Assembly (NCBI RefSeq): GCF_003324165.1
Contig: NW_025407825.1
Span: 1 to 64,000, forward strand
Length of the DNA: 64,000 bases
DNA from: Naegleria lovaniensis
Lineage: Eukaryota > Heterolobosea > Eutetramitea > Acrasida > Naegleriidae
Direction: 5' to 3'
In this document: positions 21,345 through 30,080 of the stretch, piece by piece
How positions within the stretch are numbered: the stretch's first letter is position 1
Layout of the letters: every line of letters starts with the position of its first letter
The notes under the pieces: model-generated
What the model was told of the DNA's origin: nothing
Databases searched by the model: none
Seen by the model: only the letters and a program-made list of their open reading frames with translations
Translations under genes and position numbers: made by a program

Positions 21345-22754
21345 ATGACTATGGAAACAGAGCTTGGAAAGAATGGCACTACTTCATTGATTGATGTATT
21401 GCAACAACACGATTCTACATCAGAATCATCATCAACCATTCTCTTCTTCAATATTTGCATCTTGCTCGATATGAAATCAGTTTCCTCTCTCCGACACACT
21501 TGTTCCCGTTGCAATGCATTGTTGGAACACATTTCTGAGCAATTCTTTTCATACCATATCGATCATTTCTTGTTTACACGACATGATTTTCATGCAAGTG
21601 TTCTGAACTCGAAACCATTATCTCAATATTTGCGAGAACAATTTTACACACTGCCTGCACATCATGAGCAAGTGACCACTGAGCTCGAGCCCAACAACTT
21701 GTCGTCATCTCTTCATCAAGATTTAGCTCGATTGAATCAGCAACCATTATTGGAAAATTCAAATTCACCCTTCGAAACGAATGATCACTTTTTTAGAGAC
21801 TTGTTTAAAGAATTTATTTGCACACCTCTGATCGACATGAATTATGAAGAAACAGATGTGAATTTTAAAAAGTATTTGGGATTGGGAGGAGTGGTTCGAG
21901 TGACCCTGTATAAACCATGTCGATTATTAGAGACAGTTCTTTCTCTGGTATTTAAGAATCATGTCTCGAATGAAGAACCATTCCAATGGAATGAACAAAC
22001 ATATACAAAAACCAATCATCACAGAAAGAGAAAGGTTGCCTTTCATAAATTTGCTCTATTAGCTTCCTTATTCCCTCTATTGACAAGTTCATCCATTCAT
22101 ATTAAGGTAGAACCGTGTGAAAACATGGGTCACAATGAACCATTGACAACCCTTCTTAAAACGACACCTGGAGGATTATTGTCATGGATGTATAATGGTC
22201 AGGTGCATCCACATGATGAATGGAGCGAGAGTGAAGACGAAGAAGAAATTTATCAAGAAGGAGAATATCAAACCGAGTCTGATGAGGATGACGCTTCGGA
22301 TGATTTTGGAGAATTCACACAAGTTCCAGAAGGATATTTTCATTCAGAATGTTTCATTCATTTTCAAATACCTCCTCACATTCTTTCCCTTAATCCATAT
22401 ATGGAAAGAGTGTTAAAATACCATCATGTGAGTAATACTCCTCATGAAGAGAGAATTGAGGATTTTAGAAGGTGTGATATTTTCAAGTATTGTGCCCGAC
22501 CTCCCAATAGTTTATACCTTCGAAAAGGACAAGAACAGAAAATGGAACAAGTGCTTGCGAATATTCGTGAATATTTATTTAACACCAATTATGAAGGAAA
22601 TCACATCTTTGATTGGTCTGGAACCATTGAGAGAAGAAAATGTTGGAGTATTTATTGGCAACCTGGATTGGAACATTGGGGATGCTTTTCATTTACTAGT
22701 TTTAATATGAAAAAGGGATTCTTTGTGGTTGCCACGGCAAGCGAATCTGATTAG
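21345..22754 (+). CDS. Hypothetical protein with weak F-box-like N-terminus
   Basis: This is a 469-residue single-exon protein. Residues 26-70 resemble a degenerate F-box (LDMKSVSSLRHTCSRCNAL), consistent with the F-box genes nearby but not decisive. The middle holds an acidic low-complexity stretch (WSESEDEEEIYQEGEY). The C-terminal 120 residues (from about 340) appear folded, with paired Trp-rich strands (RRKCWSIYWQPGLEHWGCF). The stop codon begins a run of six in-frame TAG triplets (22752-22769). If it is an F-box protein it would serve as a substrate adaptor of an SCF ubiquitin ligase. Confidence in that role is low. Confidence 0.6.
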   Translation: MTMETELGKNGTTSLIDVLQQHDSTSESSSTILFFNICILLDMKSVSSLRHTCSRCNALLEHISEQFFSYHIDHFLFTRHDFHASVLNSKPLSQYLREQFYTLPAHHEQVTTELEPNNLSSSLHQDLARLNQQPLLENSNSPFETNDHFFRDLFKEFICTPLIDMNYEETDVNFKKYLGLGGVVRVTLYKPCRLLETVLSLVFKNHVSNEEPFQWNEQTYTKTNHHRKRKVAFHKFALLASLFPLLTSSSIHIKVEPCENMGHNEPLTTLLKTTPGGLLSWMYNGQVHPHDEWSESEDEEEIYQEGEYQTESDEDDASDDFGEFTQVPEGYFHSECFIHFQIPPHILSLNPYMERVLKYHHVSNTPHEERIEDFRRCDIFKYCARPPNSLYLRKGQEQKMEQVLANIREYLFNTNYEGNHIFDWSGTIERRKCWSIYWQPGLEHWGCFSFTSFNMKKGFFVVATASESD

Positions 22755-23026
22755 TAGTAGTAGTAGTAGTCGATCAGTAAGAGTTGTTGTTGTTTTCATT
22801 CCGTACGGCTGTGGAGTGTAAAAGGTCAAAACTAAATTAATCATCGAGCTCAGTTAAAGTATTCAAATATTCTCCGTCTAACATCGAAAGGACATCTTTG
22901 TTACTCAAGTCATGGAGGTTAATCTAAGCGAGGTCAAATTCTTCAAAAGGCTGCTCGAGCCCGTAATCAACTTTACGCCTTCCGAGCTAATCCTATTGGT
23001 ACTCAAATCCAATGACTTTAAATTCT

Positions 23027-24112
23027 TCAATTTTTCACTATTGGAAATACATTTGAAAGCGCGTTACCTGTCAAATCGAGTGATGTTAAATTTTTCCAAT
23101 TGCAACTCGAAGCCATATGAAAAGCACCCAACTCTCCAAGGTAATTGAAAGATAAGTCTAAGTGTGTTAATTGTTTCGAATTTTCACTCAACGAGAGGTA
23201 TCGAATGCCTTCTGAACCTATATGGTTACCATTCAAATTCAACGAAATTAAATTCTTTAAATATTCACTTGTGGCAATATATTTGGCACCTTCACGACCA
23301 ATGAAACACGAGCTCAAGCTCAAGGACGTCAAATGTTTCATATTGCTGCTCCTAGCAAGAGATTCCACACCGAGAGGGCCAATCTTGTTGAAGCTTAAAT
23401 CCAATAATGTCAAATTCTTATTGGCGATGATTTTGGTATCTTCTGGACCAATCACATTGAATCTTAATTTCAACATTGCTAACGTGTTCAAATGTTCACT
23501 ATTCACAATAGTTTCAAGTCCTTCACGTTCAATATTATTTTCTTCCAAATTCAAACAAGTTAAATGATTCAAATGTTCACTGTTCGCAATGTAAAGAGCA
23601 CCTAAATCACCCATTCGGTTGTCACTCAAATTCAAAAACATGATCTTTTGCAAATGTTCACTCTTGGCAATGGAATGGACACCTTCAGAGCCCATACGAC
23701 CACTCAATGTCAAATTCGTTAAATTTTTCAAACATGCACTTTGAACCAACGATTTCACAACTTGCTCGTCCAAGATCTTGTTGTTGTCCATCCAATGAAA
23801 AGAAGTTAAATTTTGAAAATTATTTTCATTTTGTGACATGAATTCGATCAATTTTGGAACGACTTGATGGGAACGAAGGTCGTTACGGAACAGCAAACTC
23901 AATGGAATTTGAAAGGATACTCGTCTCCATTGTTTTGAAATTTTCAAACTCACTCCGAGGATGAATTTAGAATCCAAAAAGTGAAGAATTTCGAAAATCG
24001 TGTCATTACAGAAAGGTCCGTTGAGAACAGGTTCATTTTGATTGCCAATCAGAGATGATCTCTTGTGACCATTGGATGAATATTCTCGTATTGTTTGTTG
24101 GTGTGTAATCAT
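23027..24112 (-). CDS. F-box / leucine-rich-repeat protein with frameshifted tail
   Basis: The 361-residue open frame begins with a polar lead, then an F-box (residues 30-75: FCNDTIFEILHFLDSKFIL, KISKQWRRVS), then about nine LRRs of 24 residues (LxxLxLxxNxIGxEGxxxIAxSEHLxx), the ribonuclease-inhibitor-like type. F-box-LRR proteins select substrates for SCF ubiquitin ligases. The frame stops in mid-repeat at 23027, but LRR sequence continues downstream on the minus strand in two other frames: one to about 22908 (SEKLKNLKSLDLSTNRIS), and another from about 22920 to a stop near 22839 (LSNKDVLSMLDGEYLNTL). Two single-base events would explain this. It could be a real 3' decay or sequencing error. 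It is head-to-head with the F-box/GTPase gene across 124 bp. Confidence 0.82.
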   Translation of the reverse strand: MITHQQTIREYSSNGHKRSSLIGNQNEPVLNGPFCNDTIFEILHFLDSKFILGVSLKISKQWRRVSFQIPLSLLFRNDLRSHQVVPKLIEFMSQNENNFQNLTSFHWMDNNKILDEQVVKSLVQSACLKNLTNLTLSGRMGSEGVHSIAKSEHLQKIMFLNLSDNRMGDLGALYIANSEHLNHLTCLNLEENNIEREGLETIVNSEHLNTLAMLKLRFNVIGPEDTKIIANKNLTLLDLSFNKIGPLGVESLARSSNMKHLTSLSLSSCFIGREGAKYIATSEYLKNLISLNLNGNHIGSEGIRYLSLSENSKQLTHLDLSFNYLGELGAFHMASSCNWKNLTSLDLTGNALSNVFPIVKN

Positions 24113-24236
24113 TTCATTGAGATGAGTTCAGTTGTTCTCTGAATTTTATTTGAGTTGCAAAAGAGTGTGACATCCTTAAAATTTTGCAGTGAGATTGAAT
24201 TTGAGATCATGAAGGAACATCAGTTACAAAAAAAAA

Positions 24237-25310
24237 ATGGGCAATTCAACAACAAAGACTCACGCCCAACCATCAACGAAAGAAAGTACTTGTATGAGTG
24301 ATGGTTCAGACAAAATAATTTGCAATTTGTTTCCGAATTATTTGCTGGTTTTCTCAACACTAAATCATGACGATGAAAAATTGAAAGTTCCCGACAAAGA
24401 AAAAGTATATAATTTCAAGAATTTGAGTATTTTGGAAGAATATTTACCTGATGAAATTATAATTTATATTTTACAATATTTACCAATGAAATGTGTGCTG
24501 AAGCTTGGAAGAGTTTCGAAAAACTTTTATAATTATTGGATCGAGTTTCCACAATTGTGGAACAATAATTCGGATCTGTGTACCATGTTGTACTTACCAC
24601 AGCGATATGAAAACAATCATCGAAAGAATTTGCTGTTTTTTCACAATGAATTTAAACCGAAAATTGTCAATGCATTCCAGTACAAGTCATCCAATAACGG
24701 TGCACCATTTGTGGTAAAATTCGTACTTGTTGGCTCTCAAAAGTGTGGCAAAAGTGTTCTTGCTGACCGAGTTTTCAAAGATATTCCCTATGAAGATAAC
24801 TATGTGAGTACCATTGGAGTTGAGTTTCGAAGTAAATTTTTACAACTCTCAGAGGAAGAACGATATGGTGTACAAGTATGGGATACGGCAGGAGATGTAA
24901 GATTTAGATCCTTCATTATGAGCTTTTTTAAAGGCGCCAAAGGTTTTTACTATTGCTTTGATCTCAGTGATCATTCATCCTTTGAAACTGCCCGTTCGAT
25001 ATTTGAGGATTGGAAGTCACACAATGGGATTGAAAAAGTTTACGAATATTTGGAATCGAATGATGCATGCCTGATACTACTAGGTCTGAAATCTGACCTT
25101 CCACACATGGTCACACAAGATGAAATTTTCAACTTTCTTGAAACCGTTATTGGAATCAGTACTGACAAGTATTTACACCATCACCGAATTCAATATTTTG
25201 AATTGAGCACAAAGAAGGATTCATTACAAGATTTGATATTTCCTTTTGCTTATGCGTGTACAATTTTGAACAAACCCCATTTCTTCTCAACTCCAAAAGT
25301 GTGCCATTGA
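24237..25310 (+). CDS. F-box / Rab-like GTPase fusion, copy 1
   Basis: This 357-residue protein starts right after an A-run. It begins MGNSTTK, which fits an N-myristoylation signal (Gly2, Thr6). The F-box occupies about 64-113 (YLPDEIIIYILQYLPMKCVL). A Ras/Rab-like G domain runs from 157 to 345: P-loop GSQKCGKS (166-173), switch I TIGVEF (192-197), and G3 WDTAGDVRF (215-223), where the catalytic Gln is replaced by Asp. G4 is LKSD (284-287) instead of NKxD and G5 is STK. Nucleotide binding looks possible but hydrolysis is probably impaired. There is no C-terminal prenylation cysteine pair, so membrane contact, if any, would be through the N-terminus. I infer a GTP-dependent SCF ubiquitin-ligase adaptor. 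A second copy lies at 30081. Confidence 0.85.
   Translation: MGNSTTKTHAQPSTKESTCMSDGSDKIICNLFPNYLLVFSTLNHDDEKLKVPDKEKVYNFKNLSILEEYLPDEIIIYILQYLPMKCVLKLGRVSKNFYNYWIEFPQLWNNNSDLCTMLYLPQRYENNHRKNLLFFHNEFKPKIVNAFQYKSSNNGAPFVVKFVLVGSQKCGKSVLADRVFKDIPYEDNYVSTIGVEFRSKFLQLSEEERYGVQVWDTAGDVRFRSFIMSFFKGAKGFYYCFDLSDHSSFETARSIFEDWKSHNGIEKVYEYLESNDACLILLGLKSDLPHMVTQDEIFNFLETVIGISTDKYLHHHRIQYFELSTKKDSLQDLIFPFAYACTILNKPHFFSTPKVCH
24519..24631. repeat. 113-bp identical block shared with 30399-30511
   Basis: Inside the F-box part of both F-box/GTPase genes, 113 consecutive bases are identical, including all synonymous positions over about 37 codons. The G-domain halves of the two genes share only about half of their residues. 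This pattern suggests recent gene conversion. Confidence 0.9.
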
Positions 25311-25564
25311 GACAGGCCTTAAACTGTTGATATTTGAAACATAGGATCGACCTTCTGCTGAAAGTGAACAGCAAATGGAAGTCGACTTGCATGTTATGTC
25401 TGACATTGTACGATTGTAAAAATGAAAATTATTGAATTTGTTTTTTCAATCAATTTGATGATCACTCTCCTTGCACTAATTCCGCTAATCAAAATGATTG
25501 TTGCTGAATGACTTGAAATAGCACTGACCAGTTTTACGAAACACAAGTTGTTGACCTCAAAAAA

Positions 25565-26776
25565 ATGTTCAAACAACTCCTTCTTCTCTCCGCCCTCATT
25601 CCCGGTGTCGGAATTGCATTACAGATTTATTGGAACAGACATCTCACTCTTCCTGTTATGATTTTTAGAAGTTTATTGAATACAATCATTGCTCGGAACA
25701 AGTATTTGGGACGATTGCAAGAAATGACTGTGCAAGAAAAGAAAAGACTCAACTATACGGAGAGTGTACCCATGATGGGAAGCGTGATGAGACCCATCTG
25801 GAAGGATTTGGATCTTGAGGCTAAATCTTTGAACAGTTTAGTGGCTTTTGCTGGACAATCTCAATTAAAATTGGACAAGTATGGGTTGAGAAAATCAATG
25901 GAACATCAAGCCTTGTATCCACCCATCTTGGCCGGAAGAAATTGTGAGAGTATTGAAGAGATTGAAAGCTTGAGAAAATCAATTTTTGTTCAAATGAAAG
26001 ATTTCAACTTGGACAAGAGTAAGGAACCCAAAGTATTGTTTTACATTCATGGAGGTGGAGGTTATGGAGGTTTGGCAGCTGGATTGCAAGCACGTGCTGT
26101 TGTTGAGTTTTTAAACGATGCAAGATATACTCATTCCATCAAGTACATGTTGTCTGTGAATTATCGTTTGCTTGGTTTGGATGAAAATGAAAAGAAGATG
26201 CGAGATGTGTATGCAGCAAATTTTGAGGATCAACTCGAAGACTGCTACAATGCTTATCAGTGGTTATTGAACGAGCGCCAATTTAAACCTCAAAATATTG
26301 TCATCATGGGAGACTCTTTTGGACCAGCGTTAGTGATGAATTTGTTGGCCAAGATTGGAGCCACTGCACAGGGACAACTTCCTCATGCAGTTGCAATGGT
26401 CTCTGGCTACTTTGATTTGAGTGGCAAGACATTGGGAGAAAATTATGATGAAGAAAATACCATTCTAGTGAGCAAGAATAATGTGGAGCTAATTCAAGGA
26501 CTCTATGTAACTGAGAAGCCTTCATTTTCTCCAATTAATTTTGACAGCACTGTCATTTCTTCCTTTAGCCAAACCAAATTACTTGTAGTTTACAGTAATC
26601 ACGAGGAGGGTACAGCTGACAATGTCAAGATGGTACAAACGTTGAAGAACGGTAAACATCCTCACATGCAAGTGATTGCTGAAAATGGCCATATTCATGG
26701 CTATCCATTATTCTTTTATTATTCACCTCAACTTAGAAAAACAATGGAAAAGATCATGGAATTTTTAGATCAATAG
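25565..26776 (+). CDS. Alpha/beta-hydrolase, hormone-sensitive-lipase-like esterase
   Basis: This is a 403-residue protein with an N-terminal hydrophobic anchor (residues 3-23, LLLLSALIPGVGIALQIYW). The oxyanion-hole motif HGGG is at 162-165 (FYIHGGGGYGG) and the nucleophile elbow GDSFG at 249-253 gives Ser251. A C-terminal histidine lies in NGHIHGYPLF. A catalytic Asp/Glu is likely in the segment before it (EEGTADN). HGGG plus GDSxG places it near the HSL / arylacetamide-deacetylase group, which hydrolyses ester bonds of small lipids at ER membranes. The start ATG follows an A-run. Length is normal. Substrate not predictable. Confidence 0.85.
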   Translation: MFKQLLLLSALIPGVGIALQIYWNRHLTLPVMIFRSLLNTIIARNKYLGRLQEMTVQEKKRLNYTESVPMMGSVMRPIWKDLDLEAKSLNSLVAFAGQSQLKLDKYGLRKSMEHQALYPPILAGRNCESIEEIESLRKSIFVQMKDFNLDKSKEPKVLFYIHGGGGYGGLAAGLQARAVVEFLNDARYTHSIKYMLSVNYRLLGLDENEKKMRDVYAANFEDQLEDCYNAYQWLLNERQFKPQNIVIMGDSFGPALVMNLLAKIGATAQGQLPHAVAMVSGYFDLSGKTLGENYDEENTILVSKNNVELIQGLYVTEKPSFSPINFDSTVISSFSQTKLLVVYSNHEEGTADNVKMVQTLKNGKHPHMQVIAENGHIHGYPLFFYYSPQLRKTMEKIMEFLDQ

Positions 26777-27024
26777 CAAATCAGACACAACATGTTGCAA
26801 ACAAAGTAGGGTTGTTAACAGTAAAGTGGGAAAGTATACTTCAAATATTAACAGGTTACCTGCTTGTTTTGAGCAACTGCTGTAAATGGAACGTGTCAAG
26901 TCCATCAATGAACAGATTGCGAAAATAAAGCAAGGATGGTTTATTATTGCTTTTTGAAATATCTATGATTAGTAATATTGGGTTAAATAATATTAATAGG
27001 TCTGACCGTAAGCGCTTATCTAAC

Positions 27025-27371
27025 CTCATCAAAGTCCTGAACAACGTGCTTGCGAAGTTGGTTGTGAGGTTCATCAAGCTGTGTGGGTGCTGTGTACATT
27101 AATCAACCACTTACTTGAAAAATCAATCACCGCTCTTTTATAAAGACCTACCTGAAACAATATCAAGTGATGAAATTAGAAGAGCCAGTGCAACCTCTAC
27201 TGAAAGACCAGGTGAACTTTGAATTTTTGAACACTCCAACATGTCTGCTCTCAGTCGTTCTTTTTCAGTGGAATTTCCTGCCAAAAGGTTATAAATATTC
27301 TGCAGATTATAGAACCGAATGATGTAAGTAAAAAGGTCTGGATTATTGGTTACTGGAAGAGAGATCACAGG
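27025..27371 (-). pseudogene. Remnant or unresolved spliced gene, unknown family
   Basis: Two exon-like blocks join in frame. Block 27371-27152 follows a TTTTTCTGCAG acceptor and ends at a GTAGGT donor. After a 62-nt gap, block 27089-27025 follows ACACAG and ends at GTTAGA. Together they encode 95 residues with protein-like composition (FYNLQNIYNLLAGNSTEKER; LDEPHNQLRKHVVQDFDE). A further tiny block with CAG/GTAACC borders lies near 26875. A possible upstream exon at about 27453-27416 (RDIEQQESTCEKE) ends at GTACTT. No start codon was found, and the next gene begins at 27648 on the other strand. It may be a decayed gene or a short multi-exon gene whose first exon I missed. Confidence 0.35.
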
Positions 27372-27647
27372 CTGCAGAAAAACAAGAGCTTTAAATCATC
27401 ATGTGAGACAGAAGTACCTCCTTCTCACAGGTTGATTCTTGCTGCTCAATGTCCCTTATTCAGAAAGTTGATTGTGGAAAATCTTCGAACAACAAACAGT
27501 GTTAAAGATTCCAATAAATAATAAATATTTGTCTTGCTCACAGTTCATGAAGAGACTCTTGTTTTGCATCTCTTGCAACACACGCCACCTTCACTTGAAC
27601 CAGAATTCGTCAAACGTCATCACACAACAAATCATCACACAAAAAAA

Positions 27648-29544
27648 ATGGCTTCTGGTGCTTTATTGAGATTAGAAACCGATCCTTCTTGTTCGCTTTG
27701 TTTTAATATCAATCAAATTGTGGTTGTGCCTTTGATTGATTTTGCTAATACGTGGAGGATTAGGGCAATCTTTCCGACAAATAATGAGGTGATTGATAGA
27801 TTTGAAATCTCTTTCAGAAAATTGTCTAAAAACAAGACCGAAAAAAGACCAACATGTATCGTTGAATACCCTCCAAAACCACAGCCACAATTCAATTTGT
27901 TCGCAGTTAATAGAATTAAAATTGTTGATCACAAAGTGAACCATCATGAATTCATTGTCGAGAATGAAACCTTTTCATTTACTACATATGAACTAACATT
28001 AGAACCCTCTATGGATATGATGCAAACATCATTCCCTGCTAAAAAACGGAAAATATTTGATGTTTCGTTGAAAACAAACAAGGATAACCGTTTTGTACAG
28101 AAATTAGTTGCTGAATTTTATATTGGTCTTGATGGATTTAATGTAGTAACTTTGCAGAACAAATTCAGAGGCTTTGAAGAAGCTTTGTCCTATTGTTTCA
28201 TACCCACATATGATCCCTTGAAGCGAATAGCCCTCTACTCCAAATTTCTTGAAAAAAAATATTCTCCAGAATGCGAATATATGTCACAGGAAGTGACTCC
28301 TATGAAGGGTTTTAAATGGATAGAAGAAGCCGGTAGTAATCCAAACTTAGAAAGTATGATAGAAATACTGAGCGAAGACCCATTTTTTATTCTATACACG
28401 CTTGGTTTTGATTCTTCTTATACTGATGAAGAAAAACAAGTTACATTAGATTACTTGTCTACAATTGATAGGATTCATCACATCGCTGAATATGGACGGT
28501 CATGGATGCTGGCATTTACATTGGTTCAATCATTACCTTTGTATCCGAAGCTGTTGTTGGCGAGAAAGAAAACTGGTTATGAGGCAATTTTTAGTGCTGC
28601 AAGTCGTATACTTTCAACAGATTTATTTAATCAGGGGGTAACAAAAGATGAGTTTATTAAGGCTTCAGTTTTGTTCTATTTCAAAACCAAATCATTGGAA
28701 ATCATTCCATGGGATTAATGTTATCAACACAATTGGTCACTACCAGCAACAAGATTCATTCTCTGATAGTTATTCTGAAAGATTTTGAAAAGATGGTTTC
28801 AGAATTTAAATTTGAATCCATTCAACAATTACATGAAATGAAATGGAAGAAGGATGAGAAGAAATTGAATGAATTGAAACAACAAATTGAAAAATATGGA
28901 GCACTTGACTTATCCGTGGGTGCTGTAGTATCAAATACCTTACAAGAAAGATCCAATGAATGGTTTTATGATGAGTCCATGACTACAGTTTCTATTCACA
29001 ACACTGCAGTCAAGATCGTCAAAATTAGGGGCGATTTTGATGATCACTTTGTTTTTAATAATACCAAGATGGACAATTGATCGTATCAATGGCAAGTCAA
29101 AATTGACCGTTTGGCTGGTTGCATTGGTGTTGGAGTGTCCACACAAGAACTTGTGTCATCAAGCACAATAAAAAGGAGTCGGGACAATCAAAACCGATAA
29201 AAGTACAAAAATTTCCTTTTTATTGTGCTCTAATAGTGATACATGGAATATGAATGAACAACATGAAGGGAATGGAATTCACAAAGGGTACTGTATTGGA
29301 ATTGGAAATGAATTGTGACACACGACAATTAACTATTCGAAAGGTGCATTGTAATAAATCCCATACAATCAACAACGTTGGGTTACCAGTCTATCCTTCT
29401 GTACTGCTGTCCAATGTCAACGATTCAGTCAGCTTTTGTGAAATGCTGGTTAGGAAGAAACCTTATTCATTTGTAATGGAACAACAAATTGAAATTCGAC
29501 AATGCCACAAATTAATTTATGAAATTTACGCAATGGACAAGTGA
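27648..29544 (+). pseudogene. SPRY-domain gene broken by frameshifts and a stop
   Basis: The start ATG follows an A-run. The first frame runs 27648-28718 and encodes 356 residues of an unrecognised N-terminal region. The sequence then continues in another frame from about 28700 (LQERSNEWFYDE; VKIVKIRGDFDDHFVFNN), meets an in-frame TGA at 29078-29080, and continues (SYQWQVKIDRLAGCIGVGV), which is the core of a SPRY domain. A third frame carries FLLCSNSDTWNMNEQHEG (about 29200-29270) and a fourth segment, 29254-29544, completes the SPRY fold (FTKGTVLELEMN; INNVGLPVYPSVLLSNVND). That is at least three frameshifts and one stop, too many for sequencing noise alone. SPRY domains bind proteins, often in ubiquitin ligases. 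A truncated N-terminal protein could still be made. Confidence 0.7.
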
Positions 29545-29601
29545 CATTAATAATTCACATAAAATTCATAGCAAGTTCTAATTCTATTCACACACACTCA
29601 C

Positions 29602-29963
29602 CTGAATGGTATCCGCAAAGAAATACCAAGAACGTTGACTGGTATAAATCGTAATGACGTTATCTTTTTGATTTTCAGAAAAAGTTTCTTGTGCTGTCAA
29701 GTGTCTAATCATTTGAATTCAAACTGACATAATCATTGAGGATCTACGAAATAATACAAAGAAGTTCCCATCACACAGAAACGTTCTTTCCATGACTTGA
29801 AGGAACCTCCTTGTTTGGTCTACCAACCATACTTGTTGTAATCCAAATTTGTTTGTGAATATGTAGCTTCTTTCAATTCATCGACCCAACAATCTTTTTC
29901 ATCGTCTGAATTGACTGAAATGTAAAATTTTGAAGAATGTAATGAAATTTTGAATGCATAGGG
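29602..29963 (-). pseudogene. Decayed tandem PH-domain gene fragment
   Basis: Reading the minus strand from 29963, one frame gives the end of a PH domain (YAFKISLHSSKFYISVNSDD, then CWVDELKEA), a linker (SQTNLDYNKYGW), an in-frame TAG, and the start of a second PH domain (TKQGGSFKSWKERFCVMGTS, LYYFVDPQ) before a TGA near 29735. A shifted frame at 29711-29602 supplies the end of that domain (NVITIYTSQRSWYFFADTIQ) and stops at a strong GTGAGT donor. PH domains bind phosphoinositides. Two stops and one shift show that this copy is dead, and the donor indicates that the parent gene had an intron there. It lies between the broken SPRY gene and the second F-box/GTPase. Confidence 0.6.
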
Positions 29964-30080
29964 ACAATGCTATTCATGAACAGCACTTGTGACCTGATGT
30001 TAGGAAAAGCTATGGATCGTTGGTGTTGGTCTTACTTGTTGATTATGTGGTAATTGTGGATATTTCATCAACAAAAAAAT

